A stretch of DNA of 34,757 bases from Streptomyces sp. ISL-98 (lineage in GTDB: Bacteria; Actinomycetota; Actinomycetes; Streptomycetales; Streptomycetaceae), in the NCBI RefSeq assembly GCF_018614055.1, contig NZ_JAGGPB010000087.1, forward strand, positions 1 to 34,757, in the 5' to 3' direction. The position numbers and the translations under genes were made by a program. Position 1 is the stretch's first letter. Each line of letters begins with the position of its first letter. Under the pieces are notes generated by a model. That model was not told the origin of the DNA. It was given only the letters and a program-made list of their open reading frames with translations, and searched no databases. Of the stretch, positions 7,217 through 14,876 are shown one piece after another.

Positions 7217-8466
7217 GCTCCGGCAGCCTCCCAGCGTGTCGGTTCCGCCTCGCCGAACAGGTCCGAGCGCACCGTGACCGGCCGGGCCCCGAACGCGATG
7301 GCGCGCAGGATCTTGCCGTAGAGCGGGGTGTGCGCCAGGGCACGCGCAGCCAGCGGCCGGACCGCCCCGGCGATCCGGCCTCCGCCGCCGAGCATCGCCT
7401 TGCTCTGCCGGGCCTGCAGGGTGAAGACCTTCTCGATGTCCTTGCGGCGGTCCGGCACCCAGGCCGACAGCGCCGCCTTGCCGAAGTCGCCGGTCCGCAG
7501 GGCCGATAGCAGCACCGGGTGCAGTAGAACGGCGTCCTGCACGGCCAGGTTGATGCCCTGGGCGCCGATCGGGCTGTGCGTGTGGGCGCTGTCGCCGAGC
7601 AGGACCAGTCCGTCGGCCGCCCACTCCTCGGCGTAGCCGGAGAAGACGTCGAGCAGGGTCAGGTCGCCGAGCTCCTTGACCTGTTCGAGCACTTGGTCCG
7701 CGTACGCCGGGACCGCCCGCGCGATCCGCGTCCGCAGCCGTTCCACTCCTTCCTCGGCGATCTTCCGGTAGCCGTTGTGCGGCAGGGTCCAGCCGATCTG
7801 CACGCAGTCCGGGTACGAGTCGTAGATGAGCACCGGTGCGCCGTCGGTGCGGTGCACCCGCACCGTACGGTCCCGCCGGTCCCCGGCCGGCACCCGGAAC
7901 CACAGGATGTCGTGAGCGAAGGCGTCCAGACGGTGCTGTTCGATCCCGGCCAGCCGCCGGGTCTTCGAGTACCGGCCGTCGGCGGCGACCGTGATCGGCG
8001 CGGTGATCCGGCGGCGCCGCTCGCCCTGTCCGCACACGATGCCGGTGACGGCGTTCCCGTCGCCGGACAGCTCCCGGAGGCCGCAGCCGTCCAGGTAGGT
8101 GAAGTCCGGATACCGGGAGCAGGCGTCGAACAGCTCGGTCAGCAGATGCTGTTGGGGCAGGCTCAGCAGGAAGCCGTAGGGCGGAGGGAGGGTCCCGTAG
8201 TCGATGTTCATCAGCAGGCGCTCGTTCTCCACGAGCTGGAACCGGCCGAGTTCATAACCGCCGCGGGCGCGTGCTCCGGCGAGCACGCCCAGGTCGTCCA
8301 GGAGTGTCATCGCGCCGGGCTGGAGGATCTCGCCCCGGTACTCGCGGTCGAAGGACCGGGAGCGTTCCACGACGGTGACCCGGGCGCCGGACCGCAGCAT
8401 CAGCAAGGCCAGCGTCAGGCCGGCCGGGCCCGCGCCGACCACACAGACGTCGGTGGTGATGTCCAC
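7213..8466 (-). CDS. FAD-dependent aromatic polyketide monooxygenase
   Basis: A 417-residue group A flavoprotein monooxygenase (PF01494). The N-terminal dinucleotide fold reads VCVVGAGPAGLTLALL (about 7-22), the middle DG motif is in TVAADGRYSKTR, and the GD motif LLGDSAHTHSPIGAQGINLA binds FAD ribityl/pyrophosphate. There is no C-terminal thioredoxin-like extension, so it is a short-form enzyme. Such enzymes hydroxylate or epoxidise polyketide rings, or insert oxygen in a Baeyer-Villiger reaction, using NAD(P)H and O2. The start is GTG at 8466, ten bases after the upstream SDR stop codon, and its end overlaps the cyclase start. It is tailoring by context; the position oxidised is unknown. 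Confidence 0.9.
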   Translation of the reverse strand: MDITTDVCVVGAGPAGLTLALLMLRSGARVTVVERSRSFDREYRGEILQPGAMTLLDDLGVLAGARARGGYELGRFQLVENERLLMNIDYGTLPPPYGFLLSLPQQHLLTELFDACSRYPDFTYLDGCGLRELSGDGNAVTGIVCGQGERRRRITAPITVAADGRYSKTRRLAGIEQHRLDAFAHDILWFRVPAGDRRDRTVRVHRTDGAPVLIYDSYPDCVQIGWTLPHNGYRKIAEEGVERLRTRIARAVPAYADQVLEQVKELGDLTLLDVFSGYAEEWAADGLVLLGDSAHTHSPIGAQGINLAVQDAVLLHPVLLSALRTGDFGKAALSAWVPDRRKDIEKVFTLQARQSKAMLGGGGRIAGAVRPLAARALAHTPLYGKILRAIAFGARPVTVRSDLFGEAEPTRWEAAGA

Positions 8467-8476
8467 GTCCGCCCCC

Positions 8477-9274
8477 TCAGGCCCGCAGGCCGAGGCCGCC
8501 GTCCGCCACCACGACCTGCCCCTGGATCCAGGCGGCCTCCGGCGCGCACAGCAGGGCGATCGTGTCGGCGACGTCCTCGGGGCGGGTGAGGCGGCCGTTG
8601 GGGGTGCGGGACGCCAGCAGCCCGGCGATGGCCTTGTTGGAAGTGTGCTCTCCCTTGTCGAGCAGATGGGTGGAGACGGCGTTGACGGTGATGCCGAACG
8701 GCGCCAGGTCGACGGCGAGATAGCGCACCAGGTTCTCCAGCGCCGCCTTGGCGACTCCGGTGGCGAGGTAGTGCGGGATCACCTCGAACGCCCCGTTGCC
8801 GGAGACGGCGATGACCCGGCCGCCCTCCGGCATCAGCTTGGCGATCGTGCCCGCGCCGTGCAGAAGCGGGTTGAGGGCGAGGGCGATCTCGTCGAAGAGG
8901 GGGCCGACCTCCGGTGCCACTGGAAGCATCGGGTGCATGGTGGCGGCGTTGTGTACGAAGATGTCCAACTGCCCGTGCTCGTCCCGGATCCGGTCGAGCA
9001 GGCCGGCCAGGAACTCGGCCGAGCGGATGTCCCCCTTGACCGGTGTGGTGCTGCCCGGCAGGTCCGCGGCCGCCTCGACGGCCTCGGCGGCGGCCGCGTC
9101 GTCGCCGGCGTAGTTCAGGTAGACGTGGCAGCCGGCCTTTCGCAGCCGGTGGGCGACGGCCCGGCCGAGTCCGCGGGAGGCTCCGGTGACCAGGGCGATC
9201 CGGCCGGGCGGGAAGAGGCGTGGGGGTTCGGGACCGGGGTCGGGGGAGTGGTGCGCGTTGCGCTGCTCGTTCAT
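8477..9274 (-). CDS. SDR with enoyl-reductase-type Y-X6-K active site
   Basis: A 265-residue short-chain dehydrogenase/reductase. The nucleotide-binding motif is TGASRGLG (about 30-37) after a Pro-rich 20-residue N-terminal extension. The catalytic segment reads HYLATGVAKAALE, so Tyr169 and Lys176 are separated by six residues. Classical ketoreductases use Y-X3-K, while enoyl-ACP reductases of the FabI/FabL type use Y-X6-K, and the sequence around it (YLAVDLAPFGITVNAVS) also resembles FabL. I infer reduction of a C=C bond, perhaps in an alkyl starter or a late quinone or dihydro intermediate. It lies between another SDR (22 bp upstream) and the monooxygenase. Confidence 0.85.
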   Translation of the reverse strand: MNEQRNAHHSPDPGPEPPRLFPPGRIALVTGASRGLGRAVAHRLRKAGCHVYLNYAGDDAAAAEAVEAAADLPGSTTPVKGDIRSAEFLAGLLDRIRDEHGQLDIFVHNAATMHPMLPVAPEVGPLFDEIALALNPLLHGAGTIAKLMPEGGRVIAVSGNGAFEVIPHYLATGVAKAALENLVRYLAVDLAPFGITVNAVSTHLLDKGEHTSNKAIAGLLASRTPNGRLTRPEDVADTIALLCAPEAAWIQGQVVVADGGLGLRA

Positions 9275-9296
9275 GTGCGAAACCGCCTTCGCGTGA

Positions 9297-10043
9297 TCAG
9301 GGCCGACCGCCGTTGACCACCTGAAGGTGGCCGTTGACGGGGGCGGACAGGTCGGAGGCGAGCGCGAGAACGCAGCCCGCCACTTCGTCGGGGGTGGTCG
9401 GGACGATGCCCGGGCCCAGGGGACCGCTGTGCGGCGTACCGGGCTCCTGTACCGGGCCGGGGGCCACGCAGTTGACCCGTACTCCCTCGCCCGCCAGATC
9501 GTGGGCCAGGGCCAGGGTGAGACCGGCCACCGCCGCCTTGACCGAGCACAGGTGGGCCGCGGCTGGCCGGCCGCGGACCCCGGCCAGCGAGGACAGCAGC
9601 ACCACCCGGGACCGCCCGGCCGCGGCCAGCAGCGGAAGAGCGGCGGTGACCAGGCGGAAGACCGCGACCAGGTCGGTGTCCAGCAGCGCGCGGAACTCCT
9701 CGGCGGTGAGCGCGGCGGCCGGCCGGGGCCGTCCGTCGTAGCCGGTGACGCAGTTGACGAGGACGTCCAGCCGGTCCACGCCCGCCGCGTCGAGTCCCGC
9801 GCGCAGCGCCTGCGGGCCTTCGGGCGCGGCGAGGTCGGCGGTCACCGGATGCGCGCGGACGCCGTGCTCGGCGGCGACGCGGTCGGCGAGCGCGCCGGCC
9901 GCCTTCTCGTCCCGGCCGTGCACCACGACCTCGGCGCCCGCCGCGGCGAAGGCGCGCACCACCGCGCCGCCCACCAGTCCGGTCGCCCCGGCCACCAGCA
10001 CCCGGGCGCCGACCAGGCCCAGCGGGTCAGCCGCGTTCGACAT
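9297..10043 (-). CDS. SDR-fold protein lacking the catalytic Tyr
   Basis: A 248-residue SDR-family protein with a cofactor-binding motif variant AGATGLVGGAVV (about 18-29) and Ser in LLSSLAG. The active-site segment reads AAAHLCSVKAAVAG: Lys169 is present but the position of the catalytic Tyr (four before Lys) is Leu165, with a His just before it. The C-terminal part (VNCVAPGPV, then GHLQVVNGGRP) is normal. A standard oxidoreductase mechanism is therefore doubtful; it may use another residue, act as a cyclase or ligand-binding protein, or be inactive. The ATG lies inside the end of the upstream ligase-ABM gene (17-bp overlap), showing tight coupling in the operon. Confidence 0.85.
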   Translation of the reverse strand: MSNAADPLGLVGARVLVAGATGLVGGAVVRAFAAAGAEVVVHGRDEKAAGALADRVAAEHGVRAHPVTADLAAPEGPQALRAGLDAAGVDRLDVLVNCVTGYDGRPRPAAALTAEEFRALLDTDLVAVFRLVTAALPLLAAAGRSRVVLLSSLAGVRGRPAAAHLCSVKAAVAGLTLALAHDLAGEGVRVNCVAPGPVQEPGTPHSGPLGPGIVPTTPDEVAGCVLALASDLSAPVNGHLQVVNGGRP

Positions 10044-11877
10044 GCGACACCACGGTGTGCAGCTGCGGCGTGGCCTTGGCGACCGACGTGAGCTCCCGGA
10101 TGTGCTCCTGGAAGCCCTCGGACTGCACGACCTGCAGGTGTGCCGCCGCGTCCTCCCAGCGTGCGATGTTGGTGTAGACGTTCGGGTTGGTCAGCGACCG
10201 GACCAGGGTGTGGTCGATGAACCCGGGCTGCGTGCGCATGTACACCGAGCTGGCCTCGAAGACCTTCTCGAACTCCTCGGGCGCCGAGGTCAGGATGAAC
10301 TCGTTGATCAGGATCACTATCGGGGAACCTCCGTCGAGTCGTGCGTGGAAGGAAGCCCGCAGCTCGCGCCGCGGGATCTTGCCGTTGGGGGTACGCGGAA
10401 GCCGCGCGACGACCTCGTGACCGCGGACCTGCTTGTAGTAGGGCAACCGGGCGTTGAGCCGGCCGATGATCCGCTCCGCCTCCCCGGGGGAGCCGGGGTC
10501 GGTGAGGACGAGCAGGGCGTGGGCGACCGCGCCGGACACCGGGTGCGGCCGGTCGAGGACGACGCTGTCGGCGACGGCCGGGTCCTCGGCGAGGGCGGCT
10601 TCGATCTCGGTGGGCGAGACGAGCCAGTTGTCGCACTTGAAGACGTCCTTGATGCGGTCGGTGAGGTGGAGCCGGCCGTCCGGGTCGATCCGGCCGACGT
10701 CACCGGTGGCGAGCCAGCCGTCGGCGTCGACGGCCGGGCCGTGCTCGCCGTCGAGGTAGCCCCGCATCACCTGAGGTCCCCTGAGCTGGATCTCTCCGTT
10801 CTCGCCGGGCGGCAGCACCGCTCCGTCGTCCAGGGACACCACCCGGTGCTCGGTCCCCTCGACCGGCGTGCCGACCGATCCGGGGCTGTGGTCGCCGGGC
10901 TGGTCGAAGTGGGTCAGGGGCGAGGTCTCGGCCAGCCCGTACCCCTGGACCACGGGGATGCCGAAATGCCCGGAGAGGGTGTCGGCCAGGGCCGGGGCGA
11001 GCGCGGAACCGCCGGAGGCGATCATCCGGGCGTCCGGCAGCCGCAGTTCGGACAGCCGGGGATGGGCGGCCAGCTGGGCCAGCCGGGCGGGCAGCAGGTA
11101 CACGTGGCTCGCGGCGTGTGCGCGGGCCCGTTCGATCGCCTCCGCCGGGTCCGGTGCGGGCACCAGGACCTGGGTCGCTCCGGCGGCGAGGGCCGAGTTC
11201 ATGTGCATGGGGTGGTAGCTGGGGAAGTGCACGAGGGTGACGGAGGTACGGTCCAGACTGTGTGCCCGGGCGGTCTGGACCGCGTTGACCGTCACGTTGC
11301 GGTGGCTGAGCACGACGGCCTTCGGCATCCCCGTGGTGCCGCTGGTGAAGTGCAGCGCGGCCGGATCGTCCGGGGCCGCGCGGTGCTCGGGCACGCCGGG
11401 ACCGGCGGCGTCGAGCAGGTCCGCGAAACGCGGCGCCTGCCGGTCGTCCTCCACGGGGCCCTCGCCGAGGACCGCGACCAGTTCCAGCCCGGGCAGCCCG
11501 CCCCGTATCCGGCGCAGCCGCGCGTAGAGCTCGGCACCGACCAGGGCGGCCCGCGCGCCGGACTTCTCCAGCACGTACTGCAGTTGCTGCTCGCGCAGCA
11601 GCGGGACCACCGGGAGCGCCAGGTTCCCGCTGCGCAGGGCACCGTGGTAGGCGATCACCACGTCGGGGTGCAGGTCCGCCCCGATCGCGACGACCGCGCC
11701 CGCCGCGCCGAACCGTTCCCGCAGCAGCGCGGCGCACCGGTCCACCGCCTCGTCGAGCTCCGCGTACGTGACTGTACGGCCGCCGAGGACGAGCGCGGGG
11801 TGGTCGCCGGACCGGCGGGCGCCGGCCCGCAGCAGCAGATCGGCGCGGGACGGGAGTCCGTCCAGGGGGTCAGGCAC
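10027..11877 (-). CDS. Acyl-CoA ligase (adenylate-forming) fused to a C-terminal ABM domain
   Basis: A 616-residue protein. Residues about 1-510 are an AMP-dependent acyl-CoA synthetase: phosphate-binding loop HFTSGTTGMPKAVVLSHRN, the GYGLAETSP motif, the TGDVGRIDPDGRLHLTDR hinge, and the C-terminal catalytic Lys in PNGKIPRREL. Residues about 521-616 form a separate antibiotic-biosynthesis-monooxygenase-like (ABM, PF03992) ferredoxin fold starting VILINEFILTSAPEEFEKVF. Ligases activate carboxylic acids as CoA thioesters; ABM domains oxidise aromatic rings without cofactor or act in ring closure or dimerisation. The start is GTG at 11877, overlapping the aromatase/cyclase stop by 8 bp. An in-frame GTG with GGAGG upstream (10317) could also produce the ABM domain alone. 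Confidence 0.9.
   Translation of the reverse strand: MPDPLDGLPSRADLLLRAGARRSGDHPALVLGGRTVTYAELDEAVDRCAALLRERFGAAGAVVAIGADLHPDVVIAYHGALRSGNLALPVVPLLREQQLQYVLEKSGARAALVGAELYARLRRIRGGLPGLELVAVLGEGPVEDDRQAPRFADLLDAAGPGVPEHRAAPDDPAALHFTSGTTGMPKAVVLSHRNVTVNAVQTARAHSLDRTSVTLVHFPSYHPMHMNSALAAGATQVLVPAPDPAEAIERARAHAASHVYLLPARLAQLAAHPRLSELRLPDARMIASGGSALAPALADTLSGHFGIPVVQGYGLAETSPLTHFDQPGDHSPGSVGTPVEGTEHRVVSLDDGAVLPPGENGEIQLRGPQVMRGYLDGEHGPAVDADGWLATGDVGRIDPDGRLHLTDRIKDVFKCDNWLVSPTEIEAALAEDPAVADSVVLDRPHPVSGAVAHALLVLTDPGSPGEAERIIGRLNARLPYYKQVRGHEVVARLPRTPNGKIPRRELRASFHARLDGGSPIVILINEFILTSAPEEFEKVFEASSVYMRTQPGFIDHTLVRSLTNPNVYTNIARWEDAAAHLQVVQSEGFQEHIRELTSVAKATPQLHTVVSHVERG
10315..10332 (-). promoter_or_regulatory. 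Possible internal translation start for the ABM domain
   Basis: On the minus strand GGAGG (10332-10328) is followed after ten bases by GTG (10317-10315), which begins VILINEF, exactly where ABM proteins normally start. Translation from here would give a 96-residue free-standing ABM protein in the same frame as the fusion. This is either a relic of two separate genes or a working second start. Confidence 0.4.
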
Positions 11878-12913
11878 TGGTCGTCCCCTCCACGAAGGCC
11901 TTGGCCTGCCGCAGGGTCGCCGAGCTGTTGCGGCCCAGCGCGTCCCGGACGAAGGTCCGGGCCTGCTCCTCGGTGGCGTCGGGTCCCAGCACCCGGCCGA
12001 TGGCGTCCGTCGCCAGTACGACGGTGTGCTCGGCGGTCGCCGTGACGCCCCCGTCCTCGTCCTCCGCCAGCAACCAGCTGCCGGTGTGCACGCGCAGCAG
12101 GGCCGGGGTGACGAGCTGCTTGTAGTGGATGCTGTGGGGCGCGGCGCAGACCCGGACCGACCGGGTGGTGTGGGACGAGCCGTCGGCGGTCCGGGTGTCC
12201 ATCTCCAGGATCTGCACGCCGGGCAGATCCTCGGTGAGCTTCACCCGGGCGACGTGGGGGAGCCGCTCTACCCAGTGCTCCGCGCGGTCCAGGAAGGCGT
12301 GGACCGCGGCGGCGGTCCCGTCGATGCGCAGGCTGTCGCGGAAGGTGAAGCCGGTCTCCCGGCCGGTTCCGGCGTCCCGGGCCGCTTCGGCCAGGGCGGC
12401 CAGCTCGGCGCGGCTGTTGCCGTCGACCGCCTTCTCCAGCCAGGCGAGCGTCTCGGCGTCGTCGTCGACCGCGGAGTAGGCGTGGGTGAGCACCACCTCG
12501 CTGCCGCCTGCCACCGGGCGCACGATCCACTCCCCGCCCATGGCGGCGATCGGTGCCACAGGCCGGTCCTGCCCGAAGGAGATGCGCTGCCGCACCGGAT
12601 CGACCAGCCGGCGGGACGTCCAGGTGCGCACCCCGCCGTTGGCGGTGGCCCACAGCTGAAGCCGTTCCGGACCGCCACCCTCCGGCGCTCGTTCCAGGAA
12701 GCGGGCGTGAACGGTGGGCGGGAAGATCAGCGGCCACCGCTCGACGTCGGCGAGCAGGGCGAAGACAACCGCCGGGGCGGCCGGGACGGTGACGGTGTGC
12801 GCCACGTCGACGCGGGTCGGGTCACCGGGCCGCTCGCCCGGTGTGCGCCGCGAGGGGCTGACGGTGAGGTCCGGAGCAGGGGGCGTGGTGGTCCGGGGCG
12901 TGGTCTGGGACAC
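11870..12913 (-). CDS. Di-domain aromatase/cyclase (ARO/CYC)
   Basis: A 347-residue protein of two tandem START/Bet v1-like SRPBCC domains: the first about 40-180 (VDVAHTVTVPAAPAVVFALL, later DVERWPLIFPP), the second about 200-345 (LRIDGTAAAVHAFLDRAEHW, RVLGPDATEEQARTFVRDAL). Di-domain ARO/CYCs act with a C-9 ketoreductase in type II PKS and aromatise the first ring of a C-9-reduced poly-beta-ketone, cyclising C7-C12; both halves are usually needed. The start is GTG at 12913, supported by GGAAGG eight bases upstream; an open extension further upstream overlaps the KR gene and is unlikely. The first about 35 residues are a Thr/Pro-rich tail. It lies directly behind the ketoreductase, consistent with the shared step. 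Confidence 0.95.
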   Translation of the reverse strand: MSQTTPRTTTPPAPDLTVSPSRRTPGERPGDPTRVDVAHTVTVPAAPAVVFALLADVERWPLIFPPTVHARFLERAPEGGGPERLQLWATANGGVRTWTSRRLVDPVRQRISFGQDRPVAPIAAMGGEWIVRPVAGGSEVVLTHAYSAVDDDAETLAWLEKAVDGNSRAELAALAEAARDAGTGRETGFTFRDSLRIDGTAAAVHAFLDRAEHWVERLPHVARVKLTEDLPGVQILEMDTRTADGSSHTTRSVRVCAAPHSIHYKQLVTPALLRVHTGSWLLAEDEDGGVTATAEHTVVLATDAIGRVLGPDATEEQARTFVRDALGRNSSATLRQAKAFVEGTTSA

Positions 12914-12948
12914 GGTGTGCACCTTCCGAAAGGGGGGCGGCGGGCCGG

Positions 12949-13752
12949 TCAGTAGTTGCCGAGGCCGCCGCAGACGTTGAGCGCCTGCGCGGTGACGGCG
13001 TCCGCGGCCGGCGAGGCGAGGTAGCCGACCATGGCGGCCACCTCCTCGGGGGTGGTGTAGCGGCCGAGCGGGATCTTGGCCTCGAAGCGTTCGCGGATCT
13101 GTTCCTCGCCGGTGTTCCACGCCTCGGCGTAGGCCCGGCGCACCCGCTCCGCCATGGGGGTCTCGACGTACCCGGGGCAGACCGCGTTGACGGTGGTTCC
13201 GGAGGCGGCGAGTTCCAGCCCCAGGGCCTTGGTCATGCCGACCACGCCGGCTTTGGACGCGGAGTACGGGGCGGCCAGGACGACGCCCTGCTTGCCCCCG
13301 GTGGAGGCGATGTTGATGACGCGTCCGCGCGGCTGGCTGAGTATCCCGCCGGCCGACAGCACCTCCCGGGTCACCAGGAAGACGCTGTTGAGGTTGGTGT
13401 CGATGACGTCGTACCAGACCTCGTCGGGTAGTTCAGCGGTGACGCCGCCGCCGTTGCGGCCGGCGTTATTGACCAGAACGTCGATCGGGCCGTACGCCGC
13501 GACGGCCGCGGCGACCAGAGCCGTCACCTCCGCGCGGGAGCGCACGTCACACGTCGTGCCGTCGGCCTCGTACCCCTGGGCACGCAGTTCCTTGACGGTG
13601 GCGGCGACGTTCTCCGCGGAGCGGGCGCACAGGAAGACCCGCAGTCCGCTCTCGGCCAGGGCGCGGGCGATCGCGAGCCCGATTCCGCTGGTGGCGCCGG
13701 TGATCAGGGCCGTGCGCCGGTCCGTCGGGGTGCTGGTGTCGCTGGCAGGCAT
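12949..13752 (-). CDS. ActIII-type polyketide C-9 ketoreductase
   Basis: A 267-residue SDR ketoreductase with TGATSGIG (about 18-25), NNAGRNGGG, and catalytic Ser150, Tyr163 and Lys167 (IASTGGKQGVVLAAPYSASK). The C-terminus AVTAQALNVCGGLGNY and the VCPGYVETPMAERVR segment are near-identical to the ActIII family, which reduces the C-9 carbonyl of the nascent octa- or decaketide with NADPH. The start at 13752 has GAGGAG close upstream. It is the first gene of the leftward operon of seven overlapping or closely spaced genes. Its presence implies a reduced aromatic polyketide (anthracycline-, angucycline- or benzoisochromanequinone-like) rather than an unreduced one. Confidence 0.96.
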   Translation of the reverse strand: MPASDTSTPTDRRTALITGATSGIGLAIARALAESGLRVFLCARSAENVAATVKELRAQGYEADGTTCDVRSRAEVTALVAAAVAAYGPIDVLVNNAGRNGGGVTAELPDEVWYDVIDTNLNSVFLVTREVLSAGGILSQPRGRVINIASTGGKQGVVLAAPYSASKAGVVGMTKALGLELAASGTTVNAVCPGYVETPMAERVRRAYAEAWNTGEEQIRERFEAKIPLGRYTTPEEVAAMVGYLASPAADAVTAQALNVCGGLGNY

Positions 13753-13850
13753 CTCGCTCCTCGTTCCTGGCCGCAGTGCGGCGTTCTCGGGGCACGGGCC
13801 GGTGCGTGGGGCCGGTGCCCGGCGTCGCCAGCGAGGCTGCCGGGAGCCGG

Positions 13851-13911
13851 TCGAGGCCCGCTCGAGCACGGGTGGAGCGCTGCCGCGAGGGCGTGGACTG
13901 GTTTTCGAGTG
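13851..13911 (+). promoter_or_regulatory. Candidate SARP operator between KR and methyltransferase operons
   Basis: TCGAGGC-CCGC-TCGAGCA (13851-13857 and 13862-13868) are heptads 11 bp apart. A further TCGAGTG lies at 13905-13911, 19 bases before a possible -10 element TACGTT (13931-13936) for the methyltransferase gene. Because CTCGAG is palindromic, the first pair could also serve the divergent ketoreductase operon. Confidence 0.5.
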
Positions 13912-13990
13912 CTTCTCCAGCCACCGCTCCTACGTTGTCCACGTCCTGGCGAACACCGGGGCCTGTGGGAGACCTGATAAAGGAGTGGTG

Positions 13991-14665
13991 ATGGAATTTC
14001 CTGCCGACCAGCCGATGCGGGTGCCGGCAACCCAGGAGGTCGTCGACTACGCGGTCGCCAGCGGCATCGCACCGCTGCCCGCCCATCACGACCTGGTGGC
14101 ACGCACCGAGAAGGAGACCGGCGACAAGGCCGGCATGCGGATCGCGCCCGAACAGGGCGCCCTGATCACCCTGTTGACCCGGATGGCGGGTGCCCGGCGG
14201 GCGATCGAGGTGGGCACCTTCACCGGGTACTCCTCGCTGTCCATCGCCCGCGCCCTGCCCGCCGACGGACACCTGCTGTGCTGCGACACCAGCGAGGAGT
14301 GGACGCGCATCGCCCGGGACGGGTGGGAGTCGGCGGGGCTGGCCGACCGGATCGAGCTGCGCCTCGGCCCCGCCTTGGAGACCCTGCGGTCCCTGCCGCG
14401 CGAGGAGAGCGTCGACTTCTCCTTCGTGGACGCCGACAAGACCGGCTACGCCGCCTACTACGAGGAGCTGATCGTCCGGACCCGGCCGGGCGGCCTGATC
14501 GTCTTCGACAACGTCCTCTACGGCGGCCGGGTGCTCGGTGACGAGCCGGTGACCGGAAACGCCGCCGCGCTGCGTGAGTTCAACCCGGCGCTCGCGGGCG
14601 ACCCGCGGGTCGAGGTGGTCATGCTGCCGCTCGCGGACGGCCTGACCATCGCCCGCAAGCGCTGA
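13991..14665 (+). CDS. SAM-dependent O-methyltransferase (CCoAOMT-like, PF01596)
   Basis: A 224-residue class I methyltransferase of the cation-dependent catechol/caffeoyl-CoA type. The SAM-binding glycine motif is EVGTFTGYSSLSIARALP, the acidic motif DFSFVDADKTGYAAYY contributes a metal-binding Asp, and IVFDNVLYGGRV supplies the DN metal ligands. It probably methylates a phenolic hydroxyl of the aromatic polyketide, possibly one of an ortho-dihydroxy pair. The start is preceded by AAGGAG at five bases. It starts a rightward group followed by the GMC oxidoreductase and the SARP gene, and is divergent from the ketoreductase operon. Confidence 0.93.
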   Translation: MEFPADQPMRVPATQEVVDYAVASGIAPLPAHHDLVARTEKETGDKAGMRIAPEQGALITLLTRMAGARRAIEVGTFTGYSSLSIARALPADGHLLCCDTSEEWTRIARDGWESAGLADRIELRLGPALETLRSLPREESVDFSFVDADKTGYAAYYEELIVRTRPGGLIVFDNVLYGGRVLGDEPVTGNAAALREFNPALAGDPRVEVVMLPLADGLTIARKR

Positions 14666-14827
14666 TCCCCCCGCCGCCACGCCCTCCGTACGGCCGCCCA
14701 CCGTGCGGGGCCGACCGCGGGCTGTACAAGGGGCCTGCAAGCGGCCTTGCACGCGGCCGCCGCGATGAATGCGGTGGCATCCCGGCGGCCGCGCGCCGCC
14801 CGTCGGCCGGACAGGTCGGCCGCGGCC

Positions 14828-14857
14828 CGTTCCAGCACCCGTTCCAGGACCGTTCTT
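14828..14857 (+). promoter_or_regulatory. Three CGTTCCA-like heptads before the GMC oxidoreductase
   Basis: CGTTCCA at 14828-14834 and 14840-14846, then CGTTCTT at 14851-14857, spaced 12 and 11 bp. The heptad is the reverse complement of TGGAACG and resembles a reversed SARP heptad. Similar heptads occur before the SnoaL-like gene and the KS-alpha gene. Confidence 0.4.
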
Positions 14858-14876
14858 CACTCAGTCAAGGAGTGGT

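Noticed and set aside
9745..12045. A 766-residue open frame on the plus strand opposite the ligase and SDR genes.
   Set aside because: It is antisense to clearly recognisable genes; high GC content keeps such frames open. No family is seen in it.
13753..13869. A longer ketoreductase starting at 13869.
   Set aside because: ActIII-type proteins are about 261 residues; the start at 13752 gives 267 and has GAGGAG upstream.
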